NCBI RefSeq assembly: GCF_000004195.4
Contig: NC_030681.2
Coordinates: forward strand, 137,423,506 to 137,487,505
DNA from: Xenopus tropicalis
Taxonomy: Eukaryota; Chordata; Amphibia; Anura; Pipidae
DNA: 64,000 nucleotides
Direction: 5' to 3'
In this document: piece after piece, positions 20,641 through 32,072 of the stretch
Layout: every line of letters starts with the position of its first letter
How positions within the stretch are numbered: the first letter of the stretch is position 1
Made by a program: the position numbers and the translations under genes
Notes under the pieces: model-generated
Databases searched by the model: none
What the model was told of the DNA's origin: nothing
What the model saw: only the letters and a program-made list of their open reading frames with translations

Positions 20641-22840
20641 GACAGGTATCATTTGGGGGCTGCCTATAGTATGGGGGAGGGGCTTATAGTAAGTACAGTA
20701 GGGCCCATTACCCCGCACTGTACCATGCAGGGAGCTGCCGTGTAGGAGTAGGCAAAGGGTTAAGAGTGCAGGCTGAGGAGGCTTGTGTGCTGGGAGGACT
20801 CTTACTGTGAAAGGGAGCCTGCTCACCTGTGTGTGTAACACTTTAACCTGAGTGCAACAGGTGTCTGGGAGGCGCCACACAGTCTGGAACAGCTGCCCTT
20901 CCCTGCCCTTGACACAAAATCCATCTGGTAGGCATGGGAGCCGGGCAGCGCTAACACAAACACTGCGCTGACAGCTCTGCAGCCAAGCGGGGGGGGGGGG
21001 CTATCAGTGATCCCAAAACACAAGCCCCACATAGACAAATAGCCACAGGGCACACAATCCCCTTATCTACAGCAGCCATGGGGCATCTCTAGGGGCATCT
21101 CCTATCTGTCAGGGCAATTAGAGACCCCCCCCCTCCCACTCATTCCTTGGGTGTCTATTCCACATGTTGGGGGGGGGGGGTATAGATCTCTGGCGAGCCT
21201 TTGTACTGCTGCTTTGCATTGAATGGAGTCTCCCAGATAAGCCATTAGCGCTAATAGCCAGAAACAAAGGGGCCACAGTGCGCTGATTGTCTCCGCTAAT
21301 GGGCTCAATGCGCTGCCCATGGGAAGGGGCTTTTATCGGGCCATTTGCGCAGACAGGGTAGCGCTATGTACACACAAGCTGCAGTAATGGCTGGGCAATG
21401 GGCTGAGTACATAACCCCCCCAGTTGTTACATTGTTTTATTTACTAGCGTTTTGTTCCTGATACAATGTGCCCATCGCCAGGACAGCGGGGCGACTTGTG
21501 AACAAACTAACTGAATTAGCTTCCGAAGGGGACGCAAAACGGTTTTTTTTTTTCAAATATGTGGCTGATGGTTGAGATGTTGTAGAACTACAAGTCCCAC
21601 AGCCAGAAGCACAAACAGGTTGACAAGATTCCCAAGGGATCGTACATGTGAGCGCTATAAACGCCCTAGAATCTGAGTATTTACTGCCGGCTCCTTAATT
21701 AACCCTTTATAGTCTAGAAAAGGGATATTGTTTCGCTATTCCTTATATAAGGGCAATTAATACGCAGAGCTAGGGTATCAGGTGAAGCATTTACCGAACT
21801 GCAACCCTCAGCATACCCAACAAGGCTACATTTGGCCGATGCGCCAGTTGGATAAATACAAATTATTATACAGACACAATGTATTACTTTCCAGTTCCTT
21901 GAAACTGCAACTCCCAACAACCTTATAAGACTGGGGGGGGGGGGATTTATAGGGCAGTAGACGCAGGTACGTGACTAGGGACGCACAATCTGGTGGCACT
22001 TAGTGTCTGATCAAAGCAGTATTTGTGATGGTTAATAAATGAAGCGCAGTAATTAGGAGTAACATTGGGAGTATTAATTGTGGCTGATCCGGGGATCGCA
22101 TGTCGCACATTCATTGCGTCCCAGGGGGTTGGTGAATGGGAGTTATGACAGCAGCAGCCCATTACATACCTTTACACGAGTGAAAGTCACTTTCTAGTGC
22201 AAGAGGCATGTCATTCCTGTGTAAGTGCCGCAACTCCACCGAGACGCTCACAACTTGCACAGCTCTTTGGCGCCCTCTAGCACCCCTATCGGGAAGTGCC
22301 GCCAGGAGCCGAGACTGAGAAATATTAACCCCTCAGACGCCAGGAGGATCGCTCTTCATCAGATAAAGCCTGTCCTGCGCTGCTCGACTGCAAAGCTGTG
22401 CACACAGGCTGACAGTGTCGCTAATCGCACAGATCAGATCACTGTGCTGGTGTCAGGGTATTTTTAGGCTGATGTTTCCTGGAGAGGAAAAAACTAAAGC
22501 CACATTTCCTATAGCGCTGCTGTGTGACAGCTATCGCACCGAGCTGCCTGTGCGCTCAGATCCGGCCAGAATAGCTCCCTATAGAACAGGACACATCCAT
22601 TTCAACCCAACAGCCCCTTCATTGTGGCTTGAAACAAGTCATTAATGAACAGCTAATGATTGGCAGGCACCCAGGGAAAGGGTTAAATGCAGAACTATAA
22701 AGCTTCCTGGCAATAGGAGCTTTCAATCTAAACGAAGGGATAGTGGGTGGAAACAGTCAGTTTATACTTTAGAATTGAGATCTGGCTCAACTGTAGTTCC
22801 AACTCTATGGTTCCTAGGCATAGGGAGGGGGCCAAGAAAG
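20641..22840. other. Repeat-poor spacer between id2 and kidins220
   Basis: No gene is recognised. Runs of 12 G lie at 20989-21000, 21169-21180 and 21933-21944. About 21190-21560 and 22400-22720 are non-repetitive with homeodomain-like cores (ATTAATGAACAGCTAATGAT near 22642), so they are candidate regulatory DNA. Function is unproven. Confidence 0.4.
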
Positions 22841-22849
22841 GATGTTAGC

Positions 22850-22955
22850 CGCCCCCCCCCCCCCCCCCAGTACCTAGTGCAGCCCGCCCCCCCAGTACCT
22901 AGTGCAGCCCCCCCCCCCAGTACCTAGTGCAGCCCCCCCCCAGTACCTAGTGCAG

Positions 22956-22998
<43 letters not shown>

Positions 22999-23020
22999 AG
23001 TACCTAGTGCAGCCCCCCTT
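22850..23020. repeat. C-run minisatellite with a 43-base C tract
   Basis: The motif CAGTACCTAGTGCAGC is separated by C runs of changing length: 17 C at 22852-22868 and 43 C at 22956-22998. The opposite strand is a strong G-quadruplex candidate. Run lengths are likely to be assembly-sensitive. Confidence 0.9.
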
Positions 23021-23157
23021 ACACAGCCACCTTCAGCAACTGGACAGGAGGGGATATACAAGGGCCCAGTGGCCCATGGAGCACATAAGGGGCAGAGGTT
23101 GTGGGGGAATGGGCATTGTGGGCTTGTTTGGAACAGGGAGCACCCTGGGTAGATCGG

Positions 23158-23313
23158 GGGCATAGTCTGACTGGCAAACTCTGGCTTCAGGCAAATGCCA
23201 GGGGGGCTACAGGGAGATGCCATAGACAGTCACTATTTATTGGGCTGGGGGGGGCTGTTTGGGTCTCTCTGTACTTGAAATGCCAGGGCCTATTCTGAAT
23301 CCCATTCCAGACC
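23158..23313. mobile_element. Short MITE, 'gtctgactggcaaac' family
   Basis: It begins AGTCTGACTGGCAAACTCTG and ends ATTCCAGACCTGG. The internal block GACAGTCACTATTTATTGGG is shared with the copy at 55061-56433, where it is split by another insertion. Here it is uninterrupted, about 155 bp. Confidence 0.75.
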
Positions 23314-23914
23314 TGGGCCAGTGTGCTATATAGGTGAGTTCTTTAATTGGCACACCATTTTACTAAGTTGACAGGGGCCCAGCTAATGGTGGGCTAATAA
23401 CCCATAATAAAGTGGTAGTGGGTGCTACAGCCAGTTCTCCAGTATCCATTTGTAATAAGTGCCTTTGCTTAAAGGGCTCGCCTTCTCCACCCTAATTACT
23501 AGCTGACAGTTGCAGGATTTCTGTAGCCAAGCTCAGGTGTGTGCCTGCAGCACAATCCCCCCCCCCCCCACAGAGCCTTTGAAGTACTAAGGCCAGAACT
23601 GCAGAGCCTTCCTCCCAGCAGCGCCCAGTACTGGTTTTCCCAGAACTTCCCTGCACCTGTGTGCAAATCCTTAAACTGCCAACTGGTGTGCAAATGTCTA
23701 TTTACTTACTCAGCACTGAGGCTGCCCTAACCAATCTGTGTGCGTGGTCCCTATTGAGGGGCAGTACAGATGGACTTTAATGGAACAAGTGTCAGAGCAT
23801 CATTTAGGGCTCAAACAGACAAGCATTTCCTCCTTCTTTTATTGCTTCCATGCACCTGTCAGTACAGCCCCATAAAAAGGAGTGGGATGTGTTTCATCCT
23901 GTGCCCCCCCCTGC
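23314..23914. other. Spacer, unassigned
   Basis: No gene or repeat family is recognised between the MITE at 23158 and the first 79-bp array. Small C runs occur near 23560 and 23906. Confidence 0.5.
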
Positions 23915-25060
23915 AGTGGGATAATAGCCTCTGGGAAGGGACTGGGGCTGTGGGATAGCAGGTATAGTAGGGAGAGATGGTTCCTATAGTAGCAGTGGGA
24001 TAATAGCCTCTGGGAAGGGACTGTGGCTGTGGGATAGCAGGTATAGTAGGGAGAGATGGTGCCTATAGTAGCAGTGGGGGGATAATAGCCTCTGGGAAGG
24101 GACTGTGGCTGTGGGATAGCAGGTATAGTAGGGAGAGATGGTGCCTATAGTAGCAGTGGGGGATAATAGCCTCTGGGAAGGGACTGTGGCTGTGGGATAG
24201 CAGGTATAGTAGGGAGAGATGGTGCCTATAGTAGCAGTGGGATAATAGCCTCTGGGAAGGGACTGGGGCTGTGGGATAGCAGGTATAGTAGGGAGAGATG
24301 GTGCCTATAGTAGCAGTGGAGGGATAATAGCCTCTGGGAAGGGACTGGGGCTGTGGGATAGCAGGTATAGTAGGGAGAGATGGTGCCTATAGTAGCAGTG
24401 GGATAATAGCCTCTGGGAAGGGACTGGGGCTGTGGGATAGCAGGTATAGTAGGGAGAGATGGTGCCTATAGTAGCAGTGGGATAATAGCCTCTGGGAAGG
24501 GACTGGGGCTGTGGGATAGCAGGTATAGTAGGGAGAGATGGTGCCTATAGTAGCAGTGGGATAATAGCCTCTGGGAAGGGACTGTGGCTGTGGGATAGCA
24601 GGTGTAGTAGGGAGAGATGGTGCCTATCATAGCATTGGGTATAATAGCCTCTGGGAAGGGAGTGTGGCTGTGGGATAGCAGGTATAGTAGGGAGAGATGG
24701 TGCCTATAGTAGCAGTGGGGGGATAATAGCCTCTGGGAAGGGACTGTGGCTGTGGGATAGCAGGTATAGTAGGGAGAGATGGTGCCTATAGTAGAAGTGG
24801 GATAATAGCCTCTGGGAAGGGACTGGGGCTGTGGGATAGCATGTATAGTAGGGAGAGATGGTGTCTATAGTAGCAGTGGGATAATAGCCTCTGGGAAGGG
24901 ACTGGGGCTGTGGGATAGCAGGTATAGTAGGGAGAGATGGTGCCTATAGTAGCAGTGGGGGGATAATAGCCTCTGGGAAGGGACTGTGGCTGTGGGATAG
25001 CAGGTATAGTAGGGAGAGATGGTGCCTATAGTAGCAGTGGGGGGATAATAGCCTCTGGGG
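23915..25060 (+). repeat. 79-bp minisatellite array, forward orientation, about 14-15 copies
   Basis: The unit starts GTGGGATAATAGCCTCTGGG and ends GGTGCCTATAGTAGCA, with a period of 79 bp plus 1-4 extra G in some copies (GTGGGGGGATAATAG). Copies are about 95 percent or more alike by eye. The same unit recurs in reverse orientation at 26764-28567. Confidence 0.97.
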
Positions 25061-26763
25061 AGGGAGTAAAGAATATAAGTGTAACTATTTACACAATGTA
25101 GTTCAGACATATCGAAGACACATGCTGGAGCCACAGAAATATGACAGTGTACTCTTTAGTCACACCAAACAGCAACACTAGAAAGACTGAAATACAAAGT
25201 ACTGTTTGATGTGATTGTTCTGATATTTGTTTTCGGACATGCAGTATTTACAGTAAATGGCAGGATCTTCCCTGTCAAGGGATCATGTGACATCTCCACA
25301 AGTGCTCACAATCTTCCCTATATGTGCAACTGGGAGGCAGGGTATCCAAGCAACACAGGGCATAACTAGGACATAAATCAAGTACCACTTACATGGATTG
25401 GAATCTGCAGGGTGGGAGCGCCCTAATGGACACAATGCAGCACATTGACCGTAGGCAGCAGAATAGTTAACTGGCATTCCTGCACACTAATTGTACTAAC
25501 TCAGGCTAGATACCCATACCTGCTTGCCATCCCTGCCTATAGATAACCATACTGCATCCTGCAAGTGTAGCTCGCCACCTACTGGTAAGAAGGAGAAAGA
25601 AACCATTAAGATTCCTCTTACAGTAACGTGAATGTATTATTACTATCCAAATACCAAATAGGATGTGTAGTGTTAAACCCAATACCTGGTTTTCTTTTGT
25701 GTGTGATTGGCTGGTAAGTCCTTCCAGCACCTCACATTAAATCCGTACGTATCTATCCAGCCGTATCATGCCACGCAGTGGAATGGAATCAAGGTCAGAC
25801 ATTTAATTAGTTGAGTGCCCGATGCAAGTTAAATGTTGGATAAAAGGAGTGAGGATGAGCTCCGGCGCTGCATAATGCAAGCCATACATCACACATCAAA
25901 CAATTATAAGCGAGGGAGAGAAGCAATGTAATGGAAAATGACCCGAGGGTGTTAATAAATAAAGTAAAATGTGATCACAGGCGAGAGCGGCGCAGAATTA
26001 CAGAGTGTGACATGAGAAATGAATATAATTATATTCAGGGAGAAAGCAGATCAGAATATGAGGCAGAGCCTGGCAGCCAAGAAAGCAGGGAAAACATCAC
26101 TGGCATTCCAAAGTTACTAGTGGCTCCTAAGTGCCAGCGACGGCCAAAAAGAACTAGGTACGTGCAGCCATAGTGTTTGCATTTGTGTCCCAGCCTATAG
26201 GGTCTAAGCAAAGCCCCCCAAGCCCAGCATGATGGGAGTTTGCTTAGTGCCGTGCCCACAGACTCACATGGGTTCCTCACTCTGAGAGAAAAGGTTTGGC
26301 CAAATACTGAGCTGAATGCAAATAAATGAAGAAAAATATAAAATGTAAAGATTTGGTTCTGAGCCACAATTAGAGGGGTACTTGGTGGGAATCCAGTCAG
26401 GGGCCCATGACAGAGGGCAGCACTAAGAGATGTAGAGTTACTTGTGCATTGTGAGGGTCAGGGGTTTAGGGAGTGCTTTAGGGCCACCATCAGAGAGGGA
26501 ACAGGGGGGGAGTCCAGTTGGGGCCCTGTAATGATGTAATTCTATTTGTGGGTTATAAGCGTAGGGGTATGAGTGTGTTGGGGATGGCTGGGAAGAAGTG
26601 GGGGCACAGAATGTAGTTGCCCATTTTTTTATTGGGCCCCATTAAGAATCAGGGAGGTGCAGTGGCGCACAAGTTTTTTTCAGGCAGGGTGCACTGAGGG
26701 GACAGACTTGGGGCACATCCCCAGCACCGCAGGGCTACTGACTATTCAGTACTGTTGGGCTGA
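25061..26763. other. Central spacer between the inverted 79-bp arrays
   Basis: About 1.7 kb of apparently unique sequence with no recognisable gene. The short frames at 25931-26173 and 26035-26367 show no domain or splice support. It would be the loop if the flanking arrays paired. Confidence 0.5.
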
Positions 26764-28567
26764 CTATACCTGCTATCCCACAGCCCCAGTCCCTTCCCAG
26801 AGGCTATTATCCCACTGCTACTATAGGCATCATCTCTCCCTACTATACCTGCTATCCCACAGCCACAGTCCCTTCCCAGAGGCTATTATCCCACTGCTAC
26901 TATAGGCATCATCTCTCCCTACTATACCTGCTATCCCACAGCCCCAGTCCCTTCCCAGAGGCTATTATCCCACTGCTACTATAGGCACCATCTCTCCCTA
27001 CTATACCTGCTATCCCACAGCCCCAGTCCCTTCCCAGAGGCTATTATCCCCCCACTGCTACTATAGGCACCATCTCTCCCTACTATACCTGTTATCCCAC
27101 AGCCCCAGTCCCTTCCCAGAGGCTATTATCCCCCCACTGCTACTATAGGCACCATCTCTCCCTACTATACCTGTTATCCCACAGCCACAGTCCCTTCCCA
27201 GAGGCTATTATCCCCCCACTGCTACTATAGGCACCATCTCTCCCTACTATACCTGCTATCCCACAGCCCCAGTCCCTTCCCAGAGGCTATTATCCCCACT
27301 GCTACTATAGGCACCATCTCTCCCTACTATACCTGCTATCCCACAGCCCCAGTCCCTTCCCAGAGGCTATTATCCCTCCACTGCTACTATAGGCACCATC
27401 TCTCCCTACTATACCTGCTATCCCACAGCCCCAGTCCCTTCCCAGAGGCTATTATCCCCCCACTGCTACTATAGGCACCATCTCTCCCTACTATACCTGC
27501 TATCCCACAGCCCCAGTCCCTTCCCAGAGGCTATTATCCCCCCACTGCTACTATAGGCACCATCTCTCCCTACTATACCTGCTATCCCACAGCTACAGTC
27601 CCTTCCCAGAGGCTATTATCCCCCCACTGCTACTATAGGCACCATCTCTCCCTACTATACCTGCTATCCCACAGCCCCAGTCCCTTCCCAGAGGCTATTA
27701 TCCCCCACTGCTACTATAGGCACCATCTCTCCCTACTATACCTGCTATCCCACAGCCCCAGTCCCTTCCCAGAGGCTATTATCCCCCCACTGTTACTATA
27801 GGCACCATCTCTCCCTACTATACCTGCTATCCCACAGCCACAGTCCCTTCCCAGAGGCTATTATCCCACTGCTACTATAGGCACCATCTCTCCCTACTAT
27901 ACCTGCTATCCCACAGCCCCAGTCCCTTCCCAGAGGCTATTATCCCCCCACTGCTACTATAGGCACCATCTCTCCCTACTATACCTGCTATCCCACAGCC
28001 CCAGTCCCTTCCCAGAGGCTATTATCCCCCCACTGTTACTATAGGCACCATCTCTCCCTACTATACCTGCTATCCCACAGCCCCAGTCCCTTCCCAGGGG
28101 CTATTATCCCACTGCTACTATAGGCACCATCTCTCCCTACTATACCTGCTATCCCACAGCCCCAGTCCCTTCCCAGAGGCTATTATCCCACTGCTACTAT
28201 AGGCACCATCTCTCCCTACTATACCTGCTATCCCACAGCCCCAGTCCCTTCCCAGAGGCTATTATCCCACTGCTACTATAGGCACCATCTCTCCCTACTA
28301 TACCTGCTATCCCACAGCCCCAGTCCCTTCCCAGAGGCTATTATCCCCCACTGCTACTATAGGCACCATCTCTCCCTACTATACCTGCTATCCCACAGCC
28401 ACAGTCCCTTCCCAGAGGCTATTATCCCACTGCTACTATAGGCACCATCTCTCCCTACTATACCTGCTATCCCACAGCCCCAGTCCCTTCCCAGAGGCTA
28501 TTATCCCCCCACTGCTACTATAGACACCATCTCTCCCTACTATACCTGCTATCCCACAGCCACAGTC
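26764..28567 (-). repeat. 79-bp minisatellite array, reverse orientation, about 23 copies
   Basis: The units read CTATACCTGCTATCCCACAG onwards and are the reverse complement of the unit at 23915-25060. The same polymorphisms occur (extra C before ACTGCTACTATAG; CCCCAG versus CCACAG). The array is flanked on both sides by copies of CAGGGCTACTGACTATTCAG (about 26732 and 28567). Confidence 0.97.
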
Positions 28568-28691
28568 AGGGCTACTCACTATTCAGTACTGTTGGACTGA
28601 CAAGGTAACTGAATAGGACACATTTCTGCTCGTCCCCAGGCCTGGGAGATGAAGATAACAGAAGCAGATAAACCAGAGAGATTTTCAGCCA

Positions 28692-28697
28692 TTTATT
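28692..28697 (-). terminator. kidins220: Candidate kidins220 polyadenylation signal
   Basis: The reverse strand reads GCAAAATAAATGGCTG. This would give a 3' UTR of about 2.15 kb. A nearer AATAAA on the reverse strand at about 30668-30673 could serve as a proximal site. The choice cannot be settled without transcript data. Confidence 0.4.
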
Positions 28698-30842
28698 TTG
28701 CACGTCACAGCACATTGCACGTACACAATACACATTTTTTTTGTTGCTATCAATGTTTTCCATCAAGTGTCACTTACAGGCAACATCACAATATATTGTG
28801 TCCTACAGAGCGACAGGGTGCAAATACTCTCATTACTGGGCATTCCAGTACTAAGTCCATTACTTTCAACAAAAAACATTGTTGTACCAGCTGAGCTAGT
28901 CCAGCCTCTCCTGGCCTGGTTGGATAAGCACTGCACTACTCAATAGAGAACTACTGGGTGCCAGTACTTGCTCCTCCTGTAACCAGATACACAATGTATA
29001 TTAATGTGGAACTAAAAAATGCTCCATTTGATGTGTATAGGCCGTATATCTGGAAGAGACCGTTGCTGTCTAACACGCAATACTCTATTCTGAGAGTTTG
29101 ATGCTCTCGTTAGTTCAAAACTGCGCAGGGTTTATAATTGCCTTTAAAGCCACAAGGACATCAGCTAAAGGGACTGACCCTTGGCAAATGTCACATAAAT
29201 AATACATCAAACAGCAAGTTTTCTATCAAAGACAAGCCACAGGCTAGAGCCCAGCCCTTCCCAGGCAAGGTCCCTATTGTCACAAGAGAGATAGACAAGC
29301 AGCATGCAGTCCTGGCAGAACACACACAATTACACACTATGGCACGCACTACTCTGTGACAACATTCCACGGACACTGATTTAATAGGAACTGCATTTCA
29401 ACAAAGCTCTTAGGTTTGCACAACACATTTCTACAAAGAATGGGAACCCTCTGGATGCCATTCTGTAAGGGTAGAAGGCAAACTCATGACGTGGGCTATG
29501 ACACACAGGGCACTTCTAGGCTACCTGGAACGTTCCACCAACTGCCTCCCATTTTTTTGAATGGCAAGCTCAGAAGAGGTTTCAGGTGCAAAGAAGCCAC
29601 AGCCAGCAGTTTTTGGTGTTGAAATGAACCGGGCTGTTGTATCAAGCCATCAGCCTTACACGCATAATGGCAATTATTCTCTCAGGTTAGAGATACAATG
29701 TTCCTGAACTGTGTTTAAATGCTTGTCAGCAGGTGAAACCGAAGAGAACATCAATGAAACAGAACCTCTGTAATCCAGGGGATACAAATGTCAAGGCAGT
29801 CTAGACAAAGCAAAATGGGAAGTGAACACGACTACTAGCTTAATGAAAGAATTAGGGGCAGACTTAGCAAAGGTTGAATGAAGAATCCTCCAGGGGAGGG
29901 TCACAAATCAGTACGTATCATTGTCAATAGCTTATTTGTCATCTCAGAACTACAGGCCAAAGACAGAGATCCCCAACCTTTTGTACTCATGAGCTACACT
30001 CAGCTGTAGAAAGTGTTGGGGAGCCACACAAGCATGAAAACATATTTTGTGGATGCTGAATAAGGGCTGTGATTGGCTAGTTGGTACCCCATGTGGACTG
30101 CTGGCCTGCAGGAGGCTCTGATTGGAGAAAACGGTGTCTCTTCTAAAACTTGCCTCCAAGCCAGAGACTTAAAAATGGGCACCTGCTTTGAGGCCACTGG
30201 GAGAAACATCAAATGGGGCGGTGAGCAACATATTGCTCCTGAGTTTACTGGTTTAGGGTATGAAGGCGGTGGACATGTTTTTCCAGTGCCGTCAATCAAT
30301 ATTGATCTAATTCAAGTAATTTAGAGTCTTTCTAAATGCAATCCAATTTGATCAGTTTAGAATTGTCAGATTAATTGATTTCAAAGTCAGTCTACCTCCC
30401 TGTATTTCATAGGGATGGAGAAAATATCCAAGCCCAACCCAAAGGAGAGCTCCTACATTTTGGCAACCAGATATTAAATATCATTTTAAAGTTTGGGTAT
30501 TAGAGTTTATAGTTATATCCTCTGAAGCTCTGCCTAGAGGGGGGTGGAGAAAATAAAATGATGAGTCCGTGGTTCCTTCTCGTCATGCTGAAGCTGCTCT
30601 TCATTCTTCTCTCCCAGGCTTCAGTGGGACGCTAAGCTACAGCCAGTTACAACCCTTTTTTTTTCCAGATTTATTCTTTTATCTGAATACTTTCTAGTTC
30701 ATTGCAAAAAAAAAAAAAAAAAAAATTAAGGATCACAATAGGTGAAATTTTTTAGGCTTGAGTGAGATTGGCAAATAAATGATGAATAAAAGTAAAAGCA
30801 AAAATGGATGGTAGGAAGAAAAATGGACTTCTGATTCTCCGT
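28698..30842 (-). other. kidins220: Probable kidins220 3' UTR
   Basis: The region follows the kidins220 stop codon on the reverse strand and is mostly non-repetitive. It contains one dispersed frog repeat (about 29968-30255) and an A run at about 30706-30724 on the + strand. The extent rests on the candidate poly(A) signal at 28692-28697. Confidence 0.45.
29968..30255 (-). repeat. Dispersed Xenopus repeat inside the probable 3' UTR
   Basis: On the + strand it runs from GATCCCCAACCTTTTGTACT to ACATATTGCTCCTGAG, with AAGGGCTGTGATTGGCTAG and CTTTGAGGCCACTGGGAG in between. I recognise this layout as a common dispersed repeat of frog genomes; the family name is not certain. Confidence 0.6.
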
Positions 30843-32072
30843 TTAAAGGATACTCTCTCTTTCTTCTGCAAAGCCGGATGCATCAGAGGAAGCCACAGTG
30901 TTTAGCTCTGAAGCTTCTTTGGCCAGACGGCTGTACCCTGCACGCTGACCTCGCTTGTGAGTCAAACGCTTCAGGTTCTCGTTTTGAACAGGACTTGACC
31001 CAGGAACTACTATGATTGGAGAATCGTTTTTAGCATCTTCTGTCTCTTCAAAGTTTTGGTTGGCGGTATTGTTGTTGAGCGTGACTGTACTTGGCGTACG
31101 GTTCAGATTGAAGGACTTCTGACTTGAAGGCCAGTTCTCCTCAGGGCTGCTGGCAATCAGACTACTTTCTGAAGGACTTTTCTTGTCGGAGCAGATTGAC
31201 ATGCGTGCGATTTCCGAGTCCTGGAGGCCACTCAGACTGTTGGGTATTCCTCTCTTTCCTCGTAAGCGCCCATCTTCCAGCTCAATAAGATTTGTCTTTT
31301 CAAGCTGGGAATCGTCACCGCCTTCATTATTGAGAGAGTGATTGGGAGAACTTTCATTGGATCTCATGCCGGAGTCAGAAGAATCTTTCTTGTTCAGGAT
31401 GGCATCTGAAAGGTACTCCTTTGCTTTACTGTAGGCCATTATGGGCTCAGAGGCAAGCTCTCCTGCTTTCTTATCCAGACTGCAGTCAGTCTTTTTTTCT
31501 TTTCCATCCTTAAGGAGAGGGGTGTTATCGGACTCCTCTGTCCCGGACTCATCTTCATCACTTGGAAGTTTCTGGTAACGCAGTCCAGTTCCTTTCAGTT
31601 TCAAATCTGTTGCCTGGAAGAGGCTAGATCTTTCAGCTGGCTTCTTGGTAGACAGAAGCTTAGATCCCGACTGATCTGATTTTTCATCTTCTTCAGTAAT
31701 AGGATCAAGCGGAGAAGCATCAGTAGTGGAAACAGTTGATGACGTATAGTCAACAACATCCGTTCTCTTCATCAAAAATGGCTTCCGTCCCTCTTCATGC
31801 TTTAGTTCTCCGTCTTTCATTTTGTCCTGTTCTGAAGCAGAGTGAATAGAACTCACCGATGTGCTCTGTCCTATGTAGTAACCACCTGAGCTTAATGGAG
31901 AAGACCTACCACTGACAGAGCTTACAGCACCCTCAATTTGTGACATCTGGGAAATGTACTCCCTATAGGCATCTCTATATTCTGCCTGCACTTTATCTGT
32001 GAGCCTTGTGATTTCATTACTAGATTCTTGGGAATTAATACTGGAAAGGCTTGGTGTCCTGTGTGCCCGTCC
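30843..32072 (-). CDS. kidins220: kidins220 exon 8 of 8: C-terminal tail
   Basis: The acceptor ATTTTGCAG precedes GGACGGGCACAC. The 1230 bases encode 409 residues and TAA (30845-30843). Conserved blocks include [98 protein letters not shown] and [13 protein letters not shown]. The tail is acidic, Ser-rich and probably unstructured. It ends EERESIL, a PDZ ligand known to bind syntrophin-type domains. The kinesin-light-chain binding region of the protein is also known to lie in this tail. Confidence 0.97.
   Translation of the reverse strand, partial: GRAHRTPSLSSINSQESSNEITRLTDKVQAEYRDAYREYISQMSQIEGAVSSVSGRSSPLSSGGYYIGQSTSVSSIHSASEQDKMKDGELKHEEGRKPFLMKRTDVVDYTSSTVSTTDASPLDPITEEDEKSDQSGSKLLSTKKPAERSSLFQATDLKLKGTGLRYQKLPSDEDESGTEESDNTPLLKDGKEKKTDCSLDKKAGELASEPIMAYSKAKEYLSDAILNKKDSSDSGMRSNESSPNHSLNNEGGDDSQLEKTNLIELEDGRLRGKRGIPNSLSGLQDSEIARMSICSDKKSPSESSLIASSPEENWPSSQKSFNLNRTPSTVTLNNNTANQNFEETEDAKNDSPIIVVPGSSPVQNENLKRLTHKRGQRAGYSRLAKEASELNTVASSDASGFAEERESIL

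Noticed and set aside
24865..26905. Frames at 24865-25134 and 26573-26905 ending in the same peptide, apparently related genes
   Set aside because: The shared peptide is only the 79-bp repeat read on opposite strands.
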